Translations under genes and position numbers: made by a program
DNA from: Plectrocnemia conspersa
Taxonomy: Eukaryota > Arthropoda > Insecta > Trichoptera > Polycentropodidae
NCBI GenBank assembly: GCA_009617715.1
Contig: VTFK01000074.1
Coordinates: forward strand, 806,001 to 870,000
Length of the DNA: 64,000 nt
Reading direction: 5' to 3'
The notes under the pieces: model-generated
What the model was told of the DNA's origin: nothing
Database searches by the model: none
What the model saw: the letters and a program-made list of their open reading frames with translations, nothing else
Shown: in pieces, positions 52,401 to 62,946 of the stretch
Numbering within the stretch: position 1 is the stretch's first letter
Layout: each line of letters starts with the position of its first letter

Positions 52401-54446
52401 AGTTACAAAACACCAGACTAAAGTCAAATTCTGTAAATCAGTGTCATATATCAGGTCGTTTCATAAGTCTTAGCATTTTTTAAGATGCGGGTTAAATTAG
52501 TTTAAAATTAAAACGTGTAACACTTTTATTTTCATGTTCATGTAAATGTTCATCGCCAATCGCTACAAATTTCTGAAATAATATTTTATTCTTAGTTTCA
52601 AATAAATCTTATAAATATAAATCTATTGTTTCCATGGAACACAATATCATCAAAATATGCTCTATTTATATACTGAATAATAGTGTTAGTTCTAAACTCT
52701 CACAAAACGTCTGTGTCGATTTCACGCGAACTCCACTGGTGGTGAGCTCATAGTCGAAGCTGAAGCGGTAATATGTATTATTTTCATATTAAATATCTCT
52801 ATATCATTTTCATGTTTTTTGCGAAGTCCAGACTTCGGTGGCGTCAGTACAAGGTTCTTACTGAATTGGCTGTGTTGATTTAATGCGAGCTCCACTGGTA
52901 TTGCGCTAAAAGTCTGAACTGAAGTGAAAATATACTCTATTGCTATATTCAGTGGTGGCTGGTGAGACGCAATGTTTCACCGGCCGCCTCTGATATCTCT
53001 ATTTTGTAATTCTGAGTCTGTACTTCCATGGTGTCAGTTCTAGGCTCTTGTTTGATTGCTTGGTTGATTAGCCACAAGTTCTATTAATGGCAAGCAAAGT
53101 CTAAATCAAAGCGTAAAATTCCCAATGTATATATAATACTAAATATATTATAAAGTATTGTGTGATACCAACTTCCTAAGTATGGACTTTGATAGTGTCA
53201 ATACAAAGCTCTTATTGGGTTGCCTGTTTTGATTTGATGCGAGCTCCACTGGTGACGAGTTCAAAGTCAAAATCGAAGCGTATTATAAATGTGGTGCTTA
53301 AGCTTATATGTACATATTTTATACTCAAAGCGAGAATAGCAAACATTTCCACCAGTAATCTTCTCCAGTTTAAAATATATTTTTACTTATGAAAGAATAT
53401 TATTTTATTAAAAAAATGCAGTCAAAACATTTCGCACTTAAATTCTAATGACTAATAATGAAATTACGTTTTATAAATTCTCCTTAATGCGAATGCTTAG
53501 TGTTTATTGTTGGCATGACAACAAATATTGAATCAGATGGCTTTCAAGGCCATTTTATTTTTAAAAATTCCTCCATTAAAAGCCCTTAAGCTCATCAAAA
53601 ATAAATAAATATGCACTTGAAAGCGCTAATTCGCCGTATGGTTAAAACCTTAAATATAATATTTTTTGCTATGTTCTAAAAATAGTATAATCACAACACT
53701 TGTGCCTCTCATATTAGTGAAACTAATTGAAGAAAAGGAGCAAGAAAATTATTAAGTGCTTGTTGTCGCTTACAGCAAATATATGGTTAACGAAGACAGT
53801 TTTGCGTTAATAATTTAGTTTCGTTCGCTCTTATATGATAAATTAATTTTGTGTGAAAAAAATAGGTTTGTCCGATATATAAATAGCAAAAATTGAAAGT
53901 TAAAAACGTCAACGCAACAAGTAGGCAAACCATAAATTATATAATCGTATATCTTAGATCGCTCCTCGTTCGGTATGCTATCTAATACATACATCATACA
54001 ATATTTGTCAATATTTATTATTGTACCATATAACAAATTTGTGTTAAATTATATGTGGGGACCGCTTAAACAATAAAGAAAGGTTGTATAATGATATTGT
54101 TAAAATAAATTTAAAAAGTCTGAATACTATCACTACACTCTTATCTTTTTATTAAAGATAATTTGTACTGCATAATATATGTATATACTCATACATATAT
54201 GCATGTACTAACACGAAGGTTATTAATTGGTGACACATAAACCTGAAAAATAAATTCATACGACTTCTCACTTACCAAGTATCCATTCGCGCTGTAAATA
54301 TCCGATCTGGTCAGATTCGCTTTCTCCTCCTTGCTGGACTTGAGCCAGGATTGCGTCTGGGTCCATAACCCCAAAAGCCTACACACAGCGAAGGCCAAAG
54401 TTAGGGCCACTGCGGCCCAGCAAAGCAACCCAACGATCCAATGCAT
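46148..54446 (-). CDS. Syt12: Synaptotagmin-12, complete coding region
   Basis: Join on the minus strand of 54276-54446, 52060-52205, 51388-51999, 50748-50877, 49565-49768, 46538-46663 and 46148-46465, giving 568 residues. All introns are GT-AG with matching phases. Order: short N-terminus, one membrane anchor (about residues 4-28), a long polar Ser/Asn-rich linker (about 60-295), C2A (about 300-418) and C2B (about 424-550). Two C2B segments, GELMLSLSYLPTAERLT and HWNQMLSSLRKPVSMWH, match what I know of vertebrate Syt12, which supports orthology. Syt12 is a synaptic-vesicle and secretory-traffic protein that does not depend on Ca2+; here both C2 loops lack most Ca2+-binding aspartates. The start at 54446 is fixed by an in-frame TAA four codons upstream. 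The protein is longer than human Syt12 (about 420 residues) because of the linker. Confidence 0.
46538..46663 (-). CDS. Syt12: Syt12 exon 6: C2B start
   Basis: Acceptor TATTTAG precedes 46663 and donor GTATTT follows 46538, phase 0 at both ends, 42 codons. It encodes GIVKFGELMLSLSYLPTAER and LTLIITRARRLPDPTDYNIF plus FK. The SLSYLPTAERL segment is characteristic of synaptotagmin C2B. Intron 5 (46664-49564) is long and full of repeats. Confidence 0.
46664..49564 (-). other. Syt12 intron 5
   Basis: 2.9 kb intron. It contains GC-richer patches at 47900-48080 (with CCGTCCGGACGG) and 48580-48960, the latter including an M1 fragment at 48716-48775 (GTCACTTAACACGCGAGAGA). No exon-like frame recognised. 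Confidence 0.
49565..49768 (-). CDS. Syt12: Syt12 exon 5: C2A end
   Basis: The acceptor chosen is TTTTTAG just before 49768. The nearer CAG would break the phase. Encodes ICRGTNCPSYNETYLVDIGK, SNKRLCFHVYNTENESCSLI and GEAELSLQDAG through DAGQ. NPxYNE-like CPSYNET is the normal C2 strand. The third loop reads NTENES, with no Asp for Ca2+. Confidence 0.
50299..50416. mobile_element. Foldback MITE M1, copy 2, in Syt12 intron 4
   Basis: Starts CAGGCGCGTACGGTGAGA and ends TCTTACTGTACGCGTCTG, an inverted pair of about 18 bp. Flanks GTCAATAA and GTCAATAT suggest an imperfect 8-bp target duplication, as in hAT elements. The interior holds CTCACTCACTCTTGTCACTT as in the copy at 25840. Confidence 0.
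50748..50877 (-). CDS. Syt12: Syt12 exon 4: C2A core
   Basis: Acceptor TTTTTCAG precedes 50877 and donor GTTTGT follows 50748. It encodes INSNDSLLAVNVIEARSLLG, DCPDTYVEIFLSPEHKG and GHFKTK. The pattern L-V-V-EAR-L…D-YVE-F-L-P…KTK is a C2 domain. The loop keeps an Asp in PDTYVE but is not the full Ca2+-binding arrangement. Confidence 0.
51388..51999 (-). CDS. Syt12: Syt12 exon 3: long polar linker and C2A start
   Basis: Acceptor TTGTAG precedes 51999 and donor GTATAG follows 51388. 612 bp. It encodes a Ser/Asn/Gln-rich, probably disordered linker with possible phosphorylation sites (for example SRSGSLRKLS and RFRRAISCDSVSSDTS). It ends in GQLCLSLRCF, the first strand of C2A. This exon accounts for most of the extra length relative to vertebrate Syt12. 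Confidence 0.
52060..52205 (-). CDS. Syt12: Syt12 exon 2: linker
   Basis: Acceptor TTTTCAG precedes 52205 and donor GTATGT follows 52060. It encodes IKSEMDDYGRDNSHKFELVE, IEYPMVIFPIKETAIPPQPL and RPAPATLP, a Pro-rich cytoplasmic linker. It ends in phase 2 (split Lys). Confidence 0.
52206..54275 (-). other. Syt12 intron 1
   Basis: 2.07 kb intron. It holds the diverged tandem array at 52700-53285 and otherwise AT-rich DNA. Confidence 0.
52700..53285 (+). repeat. Diverged tandem array in Syt12 intron 1
   Basis: Units spaced about 160-190 bp share GCGAGCTCCACTGGT (52726-52740 with one change, 52885-52899, 53239-53253; a decayed form near 53072) and a following AGTC…GAAGCG block. A hairpin-forming insert, GTGGCTGGTGAGAC / TTTCACCGGCCGCC, lies near 52945-52985. 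Confidence 0.
54276..54446 (-). CDS. Syt12: Syt12 exon 1 (coding): membrane anchor
   Basis: Starts ATG at 54446-54444 and ends at donor GTAAGT (next base 54275), phase 0, 57 codons. MHWIVGLLCWAAVALTLAFA begins the single hydrophobic anchor, followed by a Cys/Arg stretch, then a polar region with SSKEEKANLTRSD. No separate signal peptide is needed; synaptotagmins insert with the N-terminus outside or in the lumen. Confidence 0.
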
Positions 54447-54784
54447 ATTTATAACTTAGCTGAAATCACAAACAACAATTTTTAATAACTAGAGCATCGA
54501 TACTGTCGAACGCCATGACCCATTTCCGCTAGGAAATGGCGGCCTTGGTACAATTTTCCCTATTTCCCAGGCTGCGAACTTATATATAGATTGTTTGCTT
54601 GTTTTTATAAATCAATCATGGGGAATTATACATATGAAGAGCTATTTAACTTAACCTAAAAATATGTGGCTGTGTCATCCAACATCTGCGGTACGTATAT
54701 AAGCATAGAGGAAAACTTGAATATATGTAAGAATATAATTATGAAGTTTTATTTTAATCGAACTCAGCTTTAAACGCAACTCAC

Positions 54785-55090
54785 CTATAATCAATTAGAG
54801 CGCAAAAGCTGCAACATGTTGCATCGAAATGGGGTCGATGCAATTGTGGGTTGAACAGCCTCCGACGTGGTCTTCACTTCTCCGTGCATGATTCACATCC
54901 GTGACACATTTTATATCGGAGGCTTTTCTTTTTTCACAGCGGAAAAGCGCTCAAAGACATTCTATAACCGACCGGCTGTGTTTATGTACCACCACGGCCC
55001 GGTCACATGTACAGTAATAAACACAGCGGGAAAGCTCGCGGTGACGTCACGCAGGCTTTCATTCAGAGGGGAAATCGACTGGGGTGGAAG
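54785..55090 (-). promoter_or_regulatory. Probable Syt12 promoter / non-coding first exon with CRE
   Basis: A block clearly richer in GC than its neighbours lies upstream of Syt12. A consensus donor GTGAGT on the minus strand begins at 54784 and an acceptor TTTCAG precedes 54459, 13 bp before the ATG. This suggests a 5'-UTR exon ending at 54785 and a 325 bp leader intron. The block holds the perfect palindrome TGACGTCA (55042-55049), the CREB/ATF site. The transcription start is not visible. Confidence 0.
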
Positions 55091-55109
55091 TTCAAGATGG
55101 TGATAATAA

Positions 55110-55559
55110 AAAATTGATGAGTTTGCTAAGTAAATAAAATCGCATGTATTTTCCTCAAAGATTTAAAAAAAAATAATATTTCAATCAAAAAAATATTTCT
55201 AAAGCATTTTATTTTTCTTAGCATCTTTAGATTACTCTTTTACTATTGCAAAAAAGTAATCTAAATATATATTTGTAGTTAAAACTGTTTTTGAAAATAT
55301 TTTAATTTATTAACGAAATAAAATACTTCTTTGAGGAATATATATGCAATTTTGCATTTTTTTTATAATATCAATTTCAGCTGCATCTTACTAAACTATA
55401 AAATGTCTCAGTTTTTAGAATGTATATATTATAATATGTTCCTAAAAGTTTTCTATGAAATTCAAAGCTCTTTAACGCATTATCGATTATATTAGAGTAT
55501 TGCTATTTTATTATCTTCGCATTAAAAAATATAATTTTTTTTATTAGGTTAGGCTTGGG
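55110..55559. other. Gene-free AT-rich stretch upstream of Syt12
   Basis: Nothing recognised apart from A/T runs. Confidence 0.
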
Positions 55560-56045
55560 CAAAATTTTTTAAGTTAGACTTGGTTTCGAACAGCGAATGT
55601 TTGTTTCACTTCTGTCAAATTAGGTTTCATAGACATTTTAGAGCAGCATATAAGTACACTAGCTTCTATCAGTTAAATTATATTTTTGCTAATATAAATA
55701 TATATCTACTAGTATAAATACGTTTGGACTTTAATAGTGAAATTATAACTTAACCGAAAAATACACATTCACTGCGACTATAAAGCAAATGGTGGTAATA
55801 AAAAATTTCACCTTTTTTATTTTTTTAAATTCTTATTTAATTTTTTTATTTATTTAATGCACATAAATAAATAATGATAAGTATGTTAATGTATATATTA
55901 CTACGTATGGAAAAAAATAATCATAATTTTTGTGGCACCTGCCAGATAAATTATATTTTCACTGATAAAAATATATATTTACCAGTGAAAATGTATTCCG
56001 ATATGATTTCACTGAAAGAATATATTTAAAAAATATGTTTTTTTG
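55560..56045 (+). repeat. Palindrome-rich repeat family P, copy 3
   Basis: Middle module first (TTCGAACAGCGAATGTTTGT … CATTTTAGAGCAGCATA), then ATATATCTACTAGTATAAAT and ACTACGTATGG, then GGCACCTGCCAGATAAATTA and ATTTACCAGTGAAAATGTAT and TCCGATATGATTTCACTGAA. It is the fullest copy. Confidence 0.
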
Positions 56046-58092
56046 ATAGATTATTTTTGGATGTGATATGTGGGGTAACCTAAGAATTCTTTGTTTAGAA
56101 TTAAGAACATCATTTAAAATTTTTTGAATATTTCTATTTTATTGGTATTGCCGTACATGTACGGTGGTTGATCTTTTACATATATTTTCCATATAATTTA
56201 CATATAAATATATAAGTTAAGAAATAGTATTATATATTACCAGACAATTTTAATATGTATTTAATAATAAAAAAAGATGTACATAGATTCAATACAAGAA
56301 ATAGAGAAAATTTAAGAATAGTTAGGTATAAGAAAACGAGTACCGCCAGGGGAATTATATACGGAGATGCTAATTTGTATAATAATATTTTTAGGACAAT
56401 CCGCAAAAAAAAAATGTAGTGGGTTTACCTACATATAATAAAGAATCTTTTTTACGTCATAAAATAACTATTTCGTCTTAAATGAAAAAATCCTAATAAA
56501 AAGTATTATTAAAATCGTTATCTTAACAAAGGTGCTATATTATTAAATCACCTAGAAAAATCGCAATTCAAACAAAAAGCGATATGCCAGAATTCCCCAG
56601 AACTAAAAATCGTAACAGAATTTCGAGAACTTGTATAAAGGAAAGGTGTGAAAGAAAAGTAATTATACCGTCGGCAACTCCTCTTTAATATGAGCCTAAG
56701 CTTAATGCAAATACTTGTTTAAAGCGTCATAAAATTTCTGTACATATAAGCGTGTGTGCCGATTGTCAATTTGGACGGATTAGGGTCTTACAAATGCATT
56801 AGAAAAATAGATAAGATATTGCTCAATTTACAATAAGCAAATGCCTAGTGAAAAGGTTGCTAAATCTCAAACTGTTAAAATAATAGTGTAATTAAAGCCA
56901 CCAATAACAACATAGTATGTTTTTGCCCTAAAATATGGTTTTGGTCGAGGTGTCGAAGGTATGAAAAAGAGAGAAGCACGCAAATTTATATTTGCGTGCA
57001 TGAACATAACGTAATTACAATTTTTCATTCGGACTCTTATTAGAAACATTAGATTTGGAATAAACGAAAGATTTACTCGCGCCATGCAAAGCAAAGACTG
57101 ATTTCTACTTTACCCCAAAGTCCAGAATCTAAGAATTCAATCCGATCTTTGGAAACTACGAGTCGCATACAAGGCATGTACTGCCTAAATTGTATATGAT
57201 TTTGAAACTGTTGATAATAATATGTTTGTTTTATATAAAAATAAGCAGGCGGTCGCTAAGGTAACATAAATAATTGTCATTTTTTTCCAGTGAACAATAT
57301 AATTGTTACCATTCAAACGCGTTATTAGGACATTGTAAATACAAAGACTTTGTTCTCAGTTTTTCACGTAAGAAAACAGCAAAACTACTAGATAATATAC
57401 TAATTTATAAATGACTTATAAATAAATACAGATGTTTTCATTAGGGGGCCATAGATTAACCATACAGCTTAATTGGTCGACAGAAACACGTTGTCCATTT
57501 ATCATAGCTGCTTGCCAAAATGCTGCTCGTCGTAGAATATCAAGGTAAAATAATATTATGCAGTATTTATGTATTTTTTATTCCATAATATTTAATTTAA
57601 TTTATGTTACTTTTAATATGATTAGATATAAATAAGTATACAAAAGATAAATCTTTCAAAATTAAATGTTATTGCGATATTCTAAAATTAATATTAAATG
57701 TGCAATGATTAAAATAATATTAAATTAATAAATCATATCTCAATCACATCATCAATTACATAAATCTGTATTTAGAATAAAATATGTTGCATTCTAAACA
57801 ACATATAGAAATATGTTAATTTGTTTATAAAGTTGTTATTTTTTCTTCTTTATTTAAAACTCAGTAATTACATTATGCTCATTAACCTTTACCGGGCAAA
57901 AACTATTTTCTTATTGAATCTGTGGTGCAATTTATTTAATCAAAAAAATTTGGTTTCTTACCTATTATATTATTCATATATAATTTATTTAGGGTATTCC
58001 TTGTACCTGTTCCAGATGTTGGGACCATTATCTGAAAAAAAACCCATCCAAGAATGTAATGATAAAATAAATTAATCAAACGAAGTACATCT
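56046..58092. other. Gene-free stretch
   Basis: AT-rich. A perfect palindrome CCGTACATGTACGG lies at 56151-56164. A tight hairpin with 10-bp stem GCACGCAAAT / ATTTGCGTGC lies at 56976-56999. No coding sequence recognised. Confidence 0.
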
Positions 58093-58514
58093 AAACCGAA
58101 TTTTGACCAATAGCGTAAAAACAATTATTCCTTCTCAGAAGTCAAAAATATACGTCAGAAGCAATAAAATCGTTCTGTCGCCGTTGCAGTGGGAACGCTC
58201 GGTAATCTGGCGTTCACACCACAACTTTTATAATAATATTACAAATTTAATGACCAACAGGTGAGCGCAAAATACAATTATCACTTCTCAGAAGTCAGAA
58301 ATTAGCTTCAAAAGCAATAAAATCGTGCCGACGCCGTCGCAGTGGGAAGTGGGATTTCTGATTTAAGAGCATTGGTCAAAGTTTGCTCAACGCTCGTTCC
58401 AAGCGTTCCCACTGCGACGTCGCCGACACGATTTTATTGCTTTTGAAGTGAATTTTTTACTTCTGAGAAGTGATAATTGTTTTTGCGCCCTCCTATTGAC
58501 CAAAATTCGGTTTA
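58093..58514. mobile_element. Foldback element M2, long copy
   Basis: The outer arms AAACCGAATTTTGACCAATA and, inverted at the right, AAACCGAATTTTGGTCAATA bound a 422-bp element. The arms continue with CAATTATNACTTCTCAGAAG and AGCAATAAAATCGT and TCGCAGTGGGAACGC. A third arm copy lies in the middle (about 58262-58350), so the element is nested or rearranged. No coding frame. Confidence 0.
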
Positions 58515-58717
58515 AATATACTTTGACCAATGCTTTCGTAATATTGGTAAAGATAGATATCATATTTTTAAAACATAGTGTAATATCCAAGTGCAGACTA
58601 ACTATGGAGCAATATGCGAGATGCGAAATCTGTCTGTACTTCTTCTTCCCTGAGAGCTTAGTTGACTTAATTTGTATTTGAGACTTGACTAAATGAAACT
58701 AATAAGCTAATTCGCGT

Positions 58718-59020
58718 AAGTTAGGTTTTGAACAGCAAATGTACGTTTCGCAACTGTCTGAAGTTTATCTGGCAGTATAATTTAACTGATTAGAAAGTGA
58801 AAGTGTATTCTGACTTTACTAGTGACAATATAACTTTACCGAAAAATACACATTCTATGTAAATAAATAATATTAATATGTAAATATATATATTACTACG
58901 TATGGAAAAGTTAATATCATATAATTTTATTATCCCATTTCAGACAAATTATATTTTCACCGGTGAAAATGTATTCCGATATAATATTACTGAAATGACA
59001 TATTTAAAAAAATATTTTTG
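58718..59020 (+). repeat. Palindrome-rich repeat family P, copy 4
   Basis: TTTGAACAGCAAATGTACGT and TTTCGCAACTGTC, then TTACTAGTGACAATATAACT, ACTACGTATGG, and TTTTCACCGGTGAAAATGTA. Same orientation as the 55560 copy. Confidence 0.
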
Positions 59021-59800
59021 CGATGGATATTCTTTAGGGATAACCCGAAAATGTTTAGTTTAAAATCAGGGACGGTATTTCAGATTTTTTTAGAGGGGGG
59101 GGGGGAGGACAAAATTTTGCCAGTCAGTGGTCGTTTTCTTAACGTTTTGATTGTATTATAATTCATATTATTTCTGAAAATTTTGAGTCTAAGTAAGCTT
59201 AAATTGAACATGGATCGCTTTTGGGAGGAATGGGCAAGGGGGGGCATTTCCTTTAATTTGTCCAGAAAAAGAACATATTTAAAAAATATTATTGCGAGTT
59301 TTTTTTAGCGATAAACCGAGAATATTTGAATTAGGACCAGGATCGTCATTTCAGATTTTTTTTAGAGAAAGGGGGAGGGGCAAAATTAGTTTTTTTAATG
59401 TTTTAAATTCATAGATTCATATTGTTTTTGAAAATTTTGAATCTAATTAAACTTAAATTAAACAGAGATTGCATTTGGGGGAATGAGCAGGAGGAGTATT
59501 TGCCTTTCATTAATTTAGTCAGATCAATTATATTATATATTTTAAAACATAATTGTGCGATAGATTTTTTAGCGATAAACCGAAGATTTCTGAATTAGGA
59601 TTTGGATCATCATTTCAGATTTTTTTAGGGGGGGGGGGCAAAATTGGCCAGTCACTAGTCGTTTTTTAATGTTTTAAATTCATTAAGATTCATAGTATTT
59701 TTAAAAATTTTGAGTTTAAGTAAGCTTAAATTAAACAGGGCTCGTATTTGAGGGGGGGGGGGAAGGACAGGTGGAGAGTTTGCTTCCCCTTATTTTTTTC
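59021..59800 (+). repeat. Poly-G tandem array, about three 265-270-bp units
   Basis: The anchor TTTCAGATTTTTTTAG recurs with CAG at 59081, 59352 and 59616 (spacings 271 and 264). In units 1 and 3 it is followed by an 11-G run and in unit 2 by a shorter G-rich run, then CAAAATT. Each unit also has GAATCT/GAGTCTAA-TAAGCTTAAATT and a second G-rich tract. Confidence 0.
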
Positions 59801-59811
59801 AGAAAAATGCA

Positions 59812-59917
59812 TGACATTTAATGAAATACTATGAATCTTAATGAAATTAAAATATTAAAGTGACTACCATGGACTGGCCAGCTTTTGTCCCCCCCCCCTC
59901 TGGAAAAACTGAAATGT
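59812..59917 (-). repeat. Inverted partial unit of the poly-G array
   Basis: Read on the minus strand this repeats TTTCAG…GGGGGGGGGG…CAAAAGCTGGCCAGTCC and then the TAAGATTCATAGTATTTCAT part of unit 3. It lies just downstream, so the two could fold into a long stem pairing a G run with a C run. Confidence 0.
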
Positions 59918-62350
59918 TGGATTAATTTTGGAGATGAATATCATAGACACACACACTGGTTTGCTTTGAAAATCTATGACGTGTAGTAGATTTTATTTAA
60001 AAATATCAAATCTGTACTGTATAAATATTATAAATTTATAAAAAAAAAGTAAAATTACCCTGTCCAAATTTTTGTAACTTAATAATATTTTTTGCATTGC
60101 CATATATGGAACATCGTAGCCTAGATGAAACAAGACTGAAATTTAACAAACCTATATGGAATGTTTTAATTGTGTTATAAATTTAACAGTGGCATTATAT
60201 GTCTGCATAACGACTATGGTTTGCACAATAGGCACACATATTTTTGAAATCTATCAATTACCATTAATAGGCATAAAAAACCGTTTTGCCCATACATTGT
60301 TTGAACTATCCTTTGTAACTATCGACGGTTGCCCACGTTAACAATTTAAGCTTTCATCAAATGGGATGAATTTGAGGTCGAGCTAAATAATAAAGCAGAT
60401 CGATCTTAGCTTATCTTTTTTTTCCTTTTGTTTATACTTCATAACATAAGTGACGCTTTAAATATTCCATTACTTACAGACTCTTTTCTGGGAATCTGAT
60501 AAATTGAAAGAATATTATTTCTTAGATTTATTTTAGTTAAGCAGTCAAGTAAGAGACTTAGTAACATTTCTTTGATAAAAAATAAATTAGAACAATACAA
60601 TTTAGCTAATTATTAATTAATTATTTAAAAATTATCCTTCAGGATGTTCACCGCGAGCCTTTTTGCAGTTGAGCTGCGATCGATCGGCGCTTGCGCGGTG
60701 CTTCATTCTGTCTGAAGGGTTTCCGTCCTCCTTTACATTTTTAACAATGCGACCTTCCCCAGGATACTGTTGATGGTTTTCCGCCGCAATACGATCTCAC
60801 ATCATACACACTACAAAACACAATATTGCCTATATATATACAATATAATACAATTGTCGTTTGTAATAATCAAGTCATGCGCATTGCATCCAGACAAGTG
60901 GAGCCGCACGATTCTAGGGATGTAACGACGTAAAACGTTGCCATATTTACAGAAGCTTGTTGATTCTGACTCCGGGTAACGTTTATTCTACGGGATTAGG
61001 GGCAATATTGTCTTTGCAAATGAAAAACAATAAGGACTCAAGAGCGGTTGAAGTATGACATTTGAATTTCGATTTGATTCAGTCGTATCAATTTGTATTC
61101 TCTTAAGATCACGTCACCTTTTATAAGTAGTTAGTGATTTAATTTTAATAATGATCTACATATAATAATCGATACCCAAACGAAGTGTTGAATATCCTGA
61201 ATCTATATAGAAAATATTATACTTGCAAAAAATAAAATCTTTATAAATATATAAAAGACAATGGCCGTAGTAATCAATTGAGATGACTCATATAGGTACT
61301 ATAATTTTATTTTATTTTTAATGTGCATCTATGTTTATAATATATGTACTATATACAGATTATACCAAAAATTACATTACCATTTGAAAATTAAATACCT
61401 TAGGTTATATATTATTTAATATAAAAACAAAGCTAAGAAAAGAAATTCCGGATAAATGTTATACTTCTTTGAATATCAGCGCTACATTTATCATACTAAC
61501 ACATGTATCATATTCTTTTAAGAATATCTCTTCCAAAACCAGTAATATTGCCATTGTTTTAGCGATTCAAGGAACAAGGGTTCGCTAAGGTTATTAAGCT
61601 AAGGAACACTATTCGTGGAAAAATCTTGAGTGTTAGAGATAGGTATTTTGCATGCAAAAGAATAATGACGAGCATTATTAAAAGAGCTCGCATTTGTGAT
61701 AAAAAAGAATAGAAGTCTTTTACAGGATATTATTTTTTTTATGTGAATATAAATGAAATTTTTTATTTTATATACAATATGATGAAAAATATTCGTAAAA
61801 AAAATATTAAAAATATAAAAGTTACACATTTATTAAATTATCAAATATTTCTGTTCCAATCCTGTATAACTAACATAGCACAAAATTACTATTATTTAAT
61901 ATAATAATCGATTAATCAGATTTTAAATTGTTTCATTTTATGAAATATTAAATTTGTGTATTTTATTTCAGTGAAATCATATCCCAATATATTTTCATAT
62001 ATATTTTTACTGTCAAATATATATTTTAACTAATGAAATTAAATACTGGCTAAACTGTCGTTAAAATTAATTCTAATCAGAACATATTTAAATTATAGTT
62101 AGTTTTCGAACTTTTATTAGGTCAAGTTGGTTTTGGTTAATTTGTTTAGGTTCGGTTTGAGCTTAAACAATAAATGGACGTTTCGCAATTGTCAAATTGC
62201 GTTTCATTAACAGTTTAGAGCAGAAGTCGGTAAACAAAATATTTTAAGCTTGGTGCCAGAAAGCTAAATTATAGTGAGATTAAAAAATATGTAATTACTA
62301 TCAAATTTTCGAACGCGCAAGTGTTTCTTCTCAAGAATTATTTATCAAAA
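59918..62350. other. Gene-free stretch
   Basis: Apart from the GC-rich island and family P fragments at 61965-62235 (TTTCAGTGAAATCATATCCC; ACGTTTCGCAATTGTCAAAT; CAGTTTAGAGCAG) it is AT-rich with nothing recognised. Confidence 0.
60632..60796 (-). other. GC-rich island with a 54-codon open frame
   Basis: About 165 bp with far more GC than the flanks. On the minus strand the frame reads IAAENHQQYPGEGRIVKNVK then EDGNPSDRMKHRASADRSQL and NCKKARGEHPEG before TAA. The 3' part is also bounded by CCTTCAG (60636) and CTGAAGG (about 60713), a short inverted pair. No known protein or clear splice sites; could be an exon relic or mobile fragment. Confidence 0.
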
Positions 62351-62354
62351 ATTT

Positions 62355-62946
62355 CTCGAGAAAAATGGCAAATAGAATTCCCATTTTATAAAATATTTTT
62401 CGGTATATAAAATAAATTTGTACGAATATTTTTAAAAGGTTTACAACCACTGTCCTTTTTATAACGCTGCATAAGGGTTCATGCCTGATATGCAAACTTC
62501 TTTGAAGGTTTCAATAGAGTCTGGGAATGACAAAAAAATTTAACACTAGAACTCGCCTAATTTTTGCTTAAGTAATAAAACAAGACACTCAAATAAAAAA
62601 TCGTTTTGAAGGTGTTCGTTCTAAATGTTTAAAAATATGCATATTTTTGCAATTTTCTATCACTCTAACCGGCCGACGGCTTTATCTTTGCTTTGGTGAT
62701 CTAAGAATCCGCTCTGATAAAAATAAATTACGCACGGGAATAGGCAAAATGCAAAACAATTTAGGGCTATATTTCTTTTTCGATAATCCAAAATATTTTT
62801 TCATATTGTTTTTGTAAAATAGTAACAGCTGATATTGACAATTGTTTCGTGATTATTATTAACAGCCGAAGAGGCCTTAATTTTTTTAAATTAAATTTTA
62901 ATAAATTCTGAGCTAAGCTCGAAAATTTAATGAGCAATTAAAGATA
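62355..62946 (+). repeat. Long dispersed repeat R2, copy 2
   Basis: Partner of 13835-14425 with the identical 39-base block at 62414-62452. It carries small insertions and deletions, for example extra AT before GAGCTAAGCTCGAAAATTTA. Confidence 0.
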
